In this document: positions 1 to 6,207 of the stretch, in pieces | Layout: every line of letters begins with the position of its first letter | Numbering within the stretch: position 1 is the stretch's first letter | NCBI GenBank assembly: GCA_965243615.1 | Contig: CBDEVO010000003.1 | Location: 62,001 to 126,000, forward strand | Direction: 5' to 3' | Origin: JAJEEA01 sp965243615 | GTDB taxonomy: Bacteria > Acidobacteriota > Vicinamibacteria > Vicinamibacterales > UBA8438 | Length of the DNA: 64,000 bases | Position numbers and translations under genes: made by a program | Notes under the pieces: generated by a model | Seen by the model: the letters and a program-made list of their open reading frames with translations, nothing else | What the model was told of the DNA's origin: nothing | Databases searched by the model: none

Positions 1-447
1 GACGTGACGTTCGTCTCGGAGGAGTACGTGCCGGGCCGCGTCTACCGGGGCATGGGCAGCCGCACGAAGATGGTGCCGGGCTACGACTACATCGGCGAGT
101 TCGTGGCGTTCAACCCGGTCACCGGCGAGCGGGCCTGGGAGTACCGCACGGAGAACGGCGCGGCGATGACCGCCTCGGCGCTGGCCACCGCCGGCGGCGT
201 CGTCTTCGGGGGCACCGCCGACCGCCGCCTCTTCGCCCTCGACGCCGAGACGGGCGAGCACCTGTGGGAGACGCGGCTGAACGGGGACATCTCGGGGGCC
301 CCGGTCACCTTCACCGTCGACGGGCGCCAGTACCTCGCGGTGGGGGCGGGCGGCCGCATCGGCCAGACCACCTCGTACGCGCGGTTCACCGGCACCACCC
401 TGCCCCAGGGCAGCGGCGTGATGTGGGTGTTCGCGCTGCCTGAATAA
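1..447 (+). CDS. PQQ-dependent dehydrogenase-like quinoprotein, C-terminal part
   Basis: The reading frame enters from outside the window, so only about 148 C-terminal residues are seen, ending at the TAA at 445-447. Beta-propeller blades of the quinoprotein type are visible: the phrases FNPVTGERAWEY and FALDAETGEHLWETRL are typical tryptophan-docking repeats, and GGVVFGGTADRRL is a classic blade start. Family knowledge: such proteins are periplasmic PQQ-dependent alcohol or sugar dehydrogenases; some members are only PQQ-binding-like scaffolds. The substrate cannot be told because the N-terminal active-site region is missing. A GTG at position 4 lies inside the gene and is not the true start. 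Confidence 0.85.
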   Translation, partial: DVTFVSEEYVPGRVYRGMGSRTKMVPGYDYIGEFVAFNPVTGERAWEYRTENGAAMTASALATAGGVVFGGTADRRLFALDAETGEHLWETRLNGDISGAPVTFTVDGRQYLAVGAGGRIGQTTSYARFTGTTLPQGSGVMWVFALPE

Positions 448-577
448 CCAGTAGTATTCCAGAAGCGTCCGATCTCGTCCAGATTAGGCCGTAAACTACT
501 GACTTGTAATCGTTTATGATTCAACAGCGCAGACCGAGAGGGTCAGGACATGCGGTGAAATCCGGCTGCATCCCGTA

Positions 578-583
578 TATAAT
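578..583 (+). promoter_or_regulatory. -10 box of the integrase, leaderless arrangement
   Basis: A perfect TATAAT at 578-583 lies only 6 nt before the ATG at 590, so transcription would begin at or next to the start codon and the mRNA would lack a Shine-Dalgarno leader. No convincing -35 hexamer is seen 17 bases upstream. The intergenic stretch 448-577 holds no gene; it includes a 14-base string matching a tRNA-Thr anticodon arm (498-511, see findings). Confidence 0.5.
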
Positions 584-589
584 GAGGGG

Positions 590-1807
590 ATGGATGTTGT
601 AGCCAAAACCCCTGACGCTCCCCGCAGAACCAAGCGCCGGGGACGCCACCCCGACAAGGCCCTCTCGGCCGCCTTCGTCCGTTCCGCGCCGCCCGGGCGG
701 CACGCGGACGGAAACGGCCTGTACCTGTTCGTCCAGCCGACCGGAACCCGAAGCTGGGTCCAGCGGCTCGTCATCCGCGGACGCCGCCGCGAACTCGGCC
801 TCGGCGCCGCGGGGCTCATCCCGCTCGTCGAAGCCCGTGAGCTCGCCCTCGCCAACCGCAAGCTCGCGCGGTCCGGGGGCGACCCCCTCGCCGAGAAGCG
901 CCGCGCCGACGGCGTGCCCACCTTCGCCGAGGCCGCCGAGCGCGTCCTCGAACAGAAGCGCGGCGGCTGGCGAGGCCGGTGGCACGCGCAGAACTGGTGG
1001 CGGAGCATGGAACGCTACGCCTTCCCCCGCATCGGCCCCCGCCCGGTCTCCGAGGTCAACACGGCCGACGTGCTGGAGATCCTCACGCCGATCTGGCACG
1101 TCAAGGCGGAGACGGCCAGGGCCGTCCGTCAGCGCGTCCGCTCGGTGCTGGAGTGGGCCATCGCGATGGACCTGCGGAACGACAACCCCTGTGACCGCGT
1201 GCTGCCGGTGCTCGGTCCGCAGAACGACATCGTCCAGCACCATCCGGCGCTGCCGCACAAGACCGTGGCCGCGGCCATCGAGACGGTGCGGGCGTCCGGC
1301 TCGGCACAGCCGGCCGTGAAGCTGGGGTTCGAGTTTCTCCTGCTCACGGCTGCGAGGTCCGGTGAGGTGCGACTGGCGACGTGGGACGAGATGGACACGA
1401 AGGACCGCGTGTGGACCATTTCGGCCCTGCGGATGAAGGCGAAGCGCGAGCACCGGGTCCCGCTGTGCCGGCGGGCGGTTGAGATCCTCGACGCGGCGCG
1501 TGTGCTCGGTGACGGCGGCGGCCTGGTGTTCCCCATGCGGAGCGGGAGGCCAATGTCGGCGACGACGCTGCCGAAGATGCTCCAGCAGCACGAGGTCGCC
1601 GCCGTACCTCACGGCTTCCGGTCGTCGTTCCGGGACTGGGCGGCCGAGGAAACGGACCACCCGCGTGAGGTCATCGAGGCGGCGCTGGCGCACGTGGTCC
1701 AGAACAAGGTCGAGGCAGCCTACGCGAGGTCGGACCTGTTCGAGCGCCGCCGGCGGCTGATGGACGAGTGGGCGGCCTATCTCGCGTCAGGCCCTCGTCC
1801 CCGCTGA
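590..1807 (+). CDS. Tyrosine recombinase/integrase, P4-like with N-terminal arm-binding domain
   Basis: A 405-residue site-specific recombinase. The N-terminal ~100 residues (ADGNGLYLFVQPTGTRSWV, then GLGAAGLIPLVEARELA) match the arm-type DNA-binding domain of P4-family integrases (DUF4102-like). A core-binding SAM-like domain follows, then the catalytic domain: Arg in TAARSGEVR (about residue 257), H-x-x-R in HGFRSS (about 341-344), His in ALAHVV (about 367) and the nucleophile Tyr in AAYARSD (about 378). All are present, so the enzyme appears intact. Usual length for the family is about 400. It marks the edge of an integrated element. No tRNA gene abuts it, although a tRNA-Thr-like anticodon-arm string is 80 bases upstream. 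The downstream tract is gene-poor with relics, suggesting a decayed element. Confidence 0.9.
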   Translation: MDVVAKTPDAPRRTKRRGRHPDKALSAAFVRSAPPGRHADGNGLYLFVQPTGTRSWVQRLVIRGRRRELGLGAAGLIPLVEARELALANRKLARSGGDPLAEKRRADGVPTFAEAAERVLEQKRGGWRGRWHAQNWWRSMERYAFPRIGPRPVSEVNTADVLEILTPIWHVKAETARAVRQRVRSVLEWAIAMDLRNDNPCDRVLPVLGPQNDIVQHHPALPHKTVAAAIETVRASGSAQPAVKLGFEFLLLTAARSGEVRLATWDEMDTKDRVWTISALRMKAKREHRVPLCRRAVEILDAARVLGDGGGLVFPMRSGRPMSATTLPKMLQQHEVAAVPHGFRSSFRDWAAEETDHPREVIEAALAHVVQNKVEAAYARSDLFERRRRLMDEWAAYLASGPRPR

Positions 1808-2289
1808 ACGACCTCCGGAAAGGCACAGGAGGGACAGGCTGATATGGTAGCCCACCCTTCTGCCCCGGCCGGGCGGCTGGAGAAAATCGGGCGCGCTTGT
1901 GCGTCATGGCCGTTGCCGCTGAGCGCGGCAACGGCGACGAGGGAGCCCAGCCTGACCAGGGCCCCACACCACCCCGCGAAGCAGGACGCTGGCGGTGCGA
2001 GTCGACGTCCGGGCCAGCCTGCCGCACCGGGACGCGGCTGCGGCGACTTGCGACGGTGCGGCCGTAGAGCGCGGCCGAGGTCGTGAAGCTGGCGTCCTGA
2101 TGGTGGCTCGGCAGGGCGAGGCACGCGTTGTACGATGGACACGTCGGCCTACGTGTGGGCCGTTCCGGCGACGCAGACGAAGGCGAACCCCGAGCGCACC
2201 GGCTCCCCTCATGGTGTCTCCTGAGAACACGAATCGTATGGGTAGATTAGTTACATTGGGCATCTACACAATATCACTGGTCACTGACC
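1808..2289 (+). other. Gene-free stretch after the integrase
   Basis: No convincing gene. Several overlapping open frames exist on both strands but their translations are Arg/Pro/Ala-rich shadows with no recognisable domain. A 29-codon frame starting ATG at 2131 (MDTSAYVWAVP) has a TACGAT box just upstream but no family assignment. Base composition becomes clearly more AT-rich from about 2220 onward, unlike the surrounding coding DNA. Confidence 0.5.
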
Positions 2290-2526
2290 TGACCCACGGT
2301 AACCATCGACTTGACCCAAATACCACGTCCAGCGCGACCCTGATTTCACGCCCCGTGAACGTCAAGTTACTGAAAAAAAGACATTTAAGCCAAGATGACC
2401 CAGCAGTTTGGGTTACGACCCGGATGGCAGACAACACCTGAGCGACCCCGCTACGTACTACTCTTGCTGACCCAAAACGTGAAACCAAGGTGTCACTTCC
2501 GGGTCAGCACCGCGGGGTCGCTCAGG
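2290..2526 (+). repeat. TGACCCA repeat cluster with nested inverted repeats
   Basis: Four exact TGACCCA heptamers lie at 2290-2296, 2312-2318, 2396-2402 and 2468-2474. A one-mismatch copy in the other orientation is at 2409-2415, and GGGTCAGC at 2501-2508 is the exact complement of GCTGACCC at 2466-2473. Around the last pair is a perfect 15-bp inverted repeat, CCTGAGCGACCCCGC at 2437-2451 against 2512-2526. The tract is AT-richer than its surroundings. Such clusters of short oriented repeats are what initiator-, transposase- or partition-protein binding sites look like; the protein that would bind here is unknown. The ParB-like relic at 3120-3794 and the integrase at 590 fit an ex-plasmid or integrative-element origin or end region. 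Confidence 0.6.
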
Positions 2527-3119
2527 CTGGACTTGTCCGCTCCGCGGAAGTGAAGAATGTGGTAATGCCCCTACGGCCCCGGGTGCGGTCCCGAGGTGGC
2601 CATCGACACCGCACCGCCTGCACGGCCGACGACCGCCGCCAGGTCGAGGAGCTCATGGTGCGCTGGCGCCACAACGTCCCGGGGCGCGAGCGGGAGCGTC
2701 TCGCGAGGCGCATGGGCCGGACGGCGGCCGCCCTGCGCGCCTGGGTCTTGCGCACTCGGCTGCCGCGCTGGCGACGGCACTCGTGGACGCAATCGCAGTC
2801 TGCGCCGGATCCAGGCGCAGTGGAACGTCGGCGCCGCGGCCGGCTCGGTCTACAGAAGGCGTACCGATTGGGCTGCACGGTCAGCCACGGCCCGATCCGC
2901 ACCCGCCTCGAGACCCTCGGCCCCGAGCAGCGTCTCCCCGCTTCCGGGCCCGGCGTCGTCGCTCGACGCCCTGGACCCGGTTCCTCGGGGCCCACGAGCT
3001 TCCCGAGCATGACCCCGCCGCCGCCATCGCCCGCCTCGCTCGGTGACTGTCGCGGTTCGCTTGCCGCGCCCTTCGGCTTCCGACCCCGCGGGTCCTTCAT
3101 CCGGGGCTTCCCTTGATGC
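2527..3119 (+). other. Degenerate region, possible fragment of a DNA-binding gene
   Basis: No intact gene is supported. In the frame running from 2490, residues encoded at about 2620-2780 (from ADDRRQVEELM through RTAAALRAWVLR) look like a small helix-turn-helix/SANT-like segment. The frame then turns into low-complexity Arg/Pro sequence. Reading as a remnant of a small element-borne DNA-binding protein is possible but weak. Confidence 0.3.
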
Positions 3120-3794
3120 TCCGCTGGCGCATCGCGGCCCTGAGATTCGGCGCCGCGCCGGAGCGAACGTCGTTCGACCAGCTGCTCGATGGTCTCCGGT
3201 TCCTCCCCGCGCAGCTCGTACGCGTCGCCCAACGACACGCTGCCCTCGCGGGCGGCGGCCCTCAACAGCTCGGGTTCTTCTCCACCGCGGCCGCTCGGGC
3301 CACCGAGGCCCGCGACACGCCCATCATCTCGCCGGCTTGGCTCAACGCCACCTCATCGCTCAGCGCCGGCAGCCGCCTCGCCAGCAAGGCCCGCTGTGAA
3401 GCGTCCACGTGACGCCGGTGCACGTTCACCGACATCTCCCAAGACGCCACGTCGGTCCCGCGCTTCAGCTCGCGGACCTCCGGGACGACACCGGCAGCCG
3501 CGCACACCCGGACCCCGGTTCCGTCCTTCGAGCAACTGGCCACCCCTGACCACGACCGGCTCACGCAGGCCCGTTGACGCGAACGTCCTCGACCAGCTCG
3601 TCGAACTCGCGGCCGGACATGACCGGGAACACCGCCGCCGCCGGATGGACCCGGTACTGGCTGCCGCCGATCTCGGCGACCCGGCCGGGGCGGGTCGGCT
3701 CTGCCGTTAACCCGTCAACGACGTTCAAGGGCAGAGCTTCGCCGGACGACCCGGCTCGCCGGGTCGCGATCACGGACGATCGCGCGCGCCGCAA
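3120..3794 (-). pseudogene. ParB/Spo0J-like N-terminal-domain protein, frameshifted relic
   Basis: Three minus-strand reading frames, taken in order, spell one ParB-like protein. The first piece (3794 to 3561) has RVHPAAAVFPVMSGREFDEL followed by VEDVRVNGPA, the usual start of the ParB N-terminal domain. The second region (about 3553 to 3270) needs two frames: GQLLEGRNRG, matching the family's GRxLDGRNR box, then VNVHRRHVDASQRALLA and MMGVSRASVARA, the HRRHLTxSQRA box and helix-turn-helix. The third piece (3265 to about 3140) gives REGSVSLGDAYEL. At least two or three frame changes separate them, so the gene is inactive. Relatives are element-borne partition or replication-associated proteins, in keeping with the integrase and TGACCCA repeats nearby. 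Boundaries are approximate. Confidence 0.75.
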
Positions 3795-3831
3795 TGTTAC
3801 GGCCTTGAGGCACAGGGGGAGGACGTGGACG

Positions 3832-4644
3832 ATGTCGAAGGCAGGCGAGCTGCGCGAGTTTGCGGGGGAGACGAGCCTGCTGCCGCGCCTCGACGGGCAT
3901 GGTGGCCAGCTCGGACGGCGTGGTATCTTCGGTGAGGATCAGCCGAGCCGGCGATCTCCGAGCCAGAGGCGCGCGTGGGGGATCCCGGCGGCTCCGACGA
4001 CGGCTGACGATCTGCGGAACGTGATCATGGCCGGGCGCCCTGACGATCCCAAGCTTGAGGATGCAGTCCGGTGTCCCCTGTTGGAGCGCGATCTCGAACA
4101 ATGGGTCCGCTGTTGCACGTGCCGGTTCCTGCCGCTCGCCCGGCGCGTCGCGGGCGACGACGACATCGCGCACGACGCCCTGCAACAGAGCTGGATCATC
4201 GTGCTGGAGAAGCTGCACCAGTACCGCGGCGGGTCTCCCGCCTGCGGGTGGGTCGGGGCGATTGTGCGCCATGAAGCGGTGCACGGCGTGGCCGCGCAGC
4301 GGCGCGAGTCGCCGCTATCCGCGGCAAGCGGCGAGGCGGATTCGCTCGCGGAGCAAACGCCCTCGGCCCGGACCGTATGGGAGTCGCCCGAGGCCTCGGT
4401 GTACGCCCGCGAGCTGACCCGCCTGCTTCTGGAAGTGATCGACGAGTTGCCGCCCACGTTCCGCGAGGTGGTGCGGCTGCGGGACATCGAGCACCGCCCA
4501 CCCCGGGAGGTCGCCCGCCGCTTGCACATTTCCACCCAGAACGTCGCAGTCCGGCTGCATCGAGCGCACAAGCTGCTCCGCCCGCGGCTCCTGCACCGAC
4601 TCGCGGGCGCCGAGGCCGGCCGGTCCGACAAGAAAAACCTGTAA
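3832..4644 (+). CDS. ECF-type RNA polymerase sigma factor
   Basis: The C-terminal ~190 residues are a group IV sigma factor. Sigma-2 is visible in RRVAGDDDIAHDALQQSWI and the following LEKLHQYRGG (core binding and -10 recognition); sigma-4 is in LLLEVIDELPPTFREVVRL through PPREVARRLHISTQNVAVRL, a clear helix-turn-helix. I chose ATG 3832 because GGGGGAGGA (3815-3823) lies 8 nt upstream; this gives 270 residues with an unusual ~65-residue N-terminal tail. ATG 4027 would give a standard-length ECF protein but has no good ribosome site. An earlier start at 3574 would run back through the ParB relic and is unlikely. It precedes the VWFA-domain gene by 93 bases and may control it; no anti-sigma factor is recognisable. 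Confidence 0.85.
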   Translation: MSKAGELREFAGETSLLPRLDGHGGQLGRRGIFGEDQPSRRSPSQRRAWGIPAAPTTADDLRNVIMAGRPDDPKLEDAVRCPLLERDLEQWVRCCTCRFLPLARRVAGDDDIAHDALQQSWIIVLEKLHQYRGGSPACGWVGAIVRHEAVHGVAAQRRESPLSAASGEADSLAEQTPSARTVWESPEASVYARELTRLLLEVIDELPPTFREVVRLRDIEHRPPREVARRLHISTQNVAVRLHRAHKLLRPRLLHRLAGAEAGRSDKKNL

Positions 4645-4661
4645 TCGCACCCCTCCCCAAA

Positions 4662-4706
4662 CTCTCTTATAGAGAGAACGCCCGACAACGCCCCGCCGGA
4701 GCGGGG
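4662..4706 (+). terminator. Two small hairpins between the sigma factor and VWFA genes
   Basis: CTCTCT-TAT-AGAGAG (4662-4676) and CCCCGC-CGGA-GCGGGG (4691-4706) are two compact stem-loops in the 93-base gap. The second is followed only by TTCT rather than a run of T, so it could be a weak terminator, an attenuator or an mRNA-stabilising stem. The VWFA gene's ribosome site GGGGGAGCGAG follows just before 4738. Confidence 0.35.
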
Positions 4707-4737
4707 TTCTGGGACTTGCCGGGGAAGGGGGAGCGAG

Positions 4738-6045
4738 ATGAGGACAGACAGCACCAGCCGCTGCGGAAGGGGATGGGCAGTACGGTTGCTCTCCGCCCTC
4801 CTCTTCGTCGCGCCCATGAGCCAGGAACGGTTCGCCCTGCTGTCCACCATCGGCCTGAGCGTCTTCCTGACGGTCTTCCTGGCCGACGGGATTGCCCAGA
4901 CGAAGGACCCCGAGCGGTTCATCAAGGTCACCGACCGCGCCGGCGCGCCGGTGACCGACCTCGTGACCGGCGACTTCACCATCGAGCACGACGGTGAACC
5001 TGTCGACATCGCACGCGTCGAGCTCGTCGACCAGCCGTTGCGGGTGGCGCTGATCGTCGACGACGCGGACGGCGCGCTGCCGTTCTTCCGGTACCTCCGC
5101 GTCTACCTGCCGAGGTTCGTGCGAGCCATGCCCGAGAACAGCGAGATCGGACTGGTGCTGCTGTCGGGCCGGCCACGCATGGTGGTGAACTTCACCGACG
5201 ACCAAGAGGAGGTGTTGGATCAGTTGGCGGGGTTCTTCGTGGAAGAAGATCGCGCCGCGGGGTTCTTCGCGGGCCTGGAAGAGACGCTGGATCGCTGGGA
5301 CGACGGCCTGCGCTGGCCGGTGCTCGCGGTGGTCACAACGGACGGACCGGCCCAACGGTCGCTCACCGACGGCCGGTACGACGCCTTCATCGAGCGGGCG
5401 GTCGAGCGCGGGGCGGTCATCCACGCGTTGGGCCTCTACACGCAGCGGGCCGCGTCCGGGCGTGGATACCAGACCGGCATCGCGAGGGACGTGACCCGGA
5501 TCACCGGCGGCTGGTACGACACGGTGGCCGGTCCCAGCCAGTCCATCGGCGACAAACTCCAGGAGATGGCGGCCGAGATCACGCGGCAGTACGAGCAGAC
5601 CCGGTATCAGTACGCCGTCGCCTACGAGCCGCCGCGGGGCGCCGACCCGAAGGCGGGAATCTCCTGCGCCGTACGGCGCGCGGGGGTGGGCCTGAGCATC
5701 TCCTCGAGCGGCCGGCCGCGGGCTGCCGCGCCGGCCGGCGCGCCGGCTGTCGCGCCCACCGATGTCGGGAGCAGCCGCGAGGAGCTGTTCAACCAGGGCG
5801 AGGCGGCCTTCGCGGCCGGAGACGGCGCGAAGGCGGCCCAGTGGTTCCGAAAGGCCCACGACCGGGATCGGAGTTGGGTCAAGCCGCCGTTCAAACTGGG
5901 GCTGGTCTCGCTCAACCTGGGCGACATCGAGGGGGCGAAGCGATGGTTCGAACGGGCGCTCGAGGTGGATGCGAGCTCCCCGGAAGGCGCGCAGGCGGCC
6001 ACGTTCCTGCGTTCGCTGCCCCATGCCCGGGTGCACAGGCAATGA
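4738..6045 (+). CDS. VWFA-related acidobacterial secreted protein with TPR tail
   Basis: This 435-residue protein starts with a hydrophobic segment (about residues 15-50, ending near AQTKD) that reads as a signal peptide. It then has the acidobacterial VWFA-related domain: VTDLVTGDFTIEHDGEPV at the start is the typical family opening, followed by the Rossmann-like VALIVDDADGALPFFRYL. The canonical metal-binding DxSxS motif is altered to DDADGA, so metal binding is doubtful. The last ~100 residues (EELFNQGEAAFAAGDG, KAAQWFRKAHDRD, GDIEGAKRWFERALEV) are tetratricopeptide repeats, implying protein-protein contacts in the periplasm. The partner is unknown. Ribosome site GGGGGAG is well placed before ATG 4738. 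It lies between an ECF sigma factor and an ADOP permease, a common acidobacterial neighbourhood. Confidence 0.8.
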   Translation: MRTDSTSRCGRGWAVRLLSALLFVAPMSQERFALLSTIGLSVFLTVFLADGIAQTKDPERFIKVTDRAGAPVTDLVTGDFTIEHDGEPVDIARVELVDQPLRVALIVDDADGALPFFRYLRVYLPRFVRAMPENSEIGLVLLSGRPRMVVNFTDDQEEVLDQLAGFFVEEDRAAGFFAGLEETLDRWDDGLRWPVLAVVTTDGPAQRSLTDGRYDAFIERAVERGAVIHALGLYTQRAASGRGYQTGIARDVTRITGGWYDTVAGPSQSIGDKLQEMAAEITRQYEQTRYQYAVAYEPPRGADPKAGISCAVRRAGVGLSISSSGRPRAAAPAGAPAVAPTDVGSSREELFNQGEAAFAAGDGAKAAQWFRKAHDRDRSWVKPPFKLGLVSLNLGDIEGAKRWFERALEVDASSPEGAQAATFLRSLPHARVHRQ

Positions 6046-6131
6046 ACAGTAGCGGCCCGGCTGGAGGACCTCGTCGAAGTGGAAGCGGCGGGGGTGTCGT
6101 CGCGTTGCGCACCCTCCTGTGGGCGCGGAGC

Positions 6132-6162
6132 CTGGTGGCCCGCCCGTGACGGGCGCCACCAG
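6132..6162 (+). other. Strong intergenic hairpin between VWFA and ADOP genes
   Basis: CTGGTGG (6132-6138) pairs with CCACCAG (6156-6162), and inside it CGCCCG (6141-6146) pairs with CGGGCG (6150-6155) around a TGA loop. There is no T-run after it. It lies in the 162-base gap, so it may separate expression of the two genes or protect the upstream transcript. Confidence 0.4.
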
Positions 6163-6207
6163 CGGCGGCGGGAGCCGGCATGGCGCCGGCTCCGGGAGAA
6201 CACGGCG

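Noticed and set aside
448..589. A complete tRNA gene next to the integrase
   Set aside because: Only one anticodon-arm-like string is present; no acceptor, D or T arm could be built around it.
2290..2526. A CRISPR array
   Set aside because: The repeated unit is only seven bases and the spacing is irregular (15 to 77 bases); no cas genes are in the window.
3574..3831. An N-terminal extension of the sigma factor back to 3574
   Set aside because: This stretch overlaps the ParB-like relic and translates into non-conserved sequence; a strong ribosome site supports ATG 3832.
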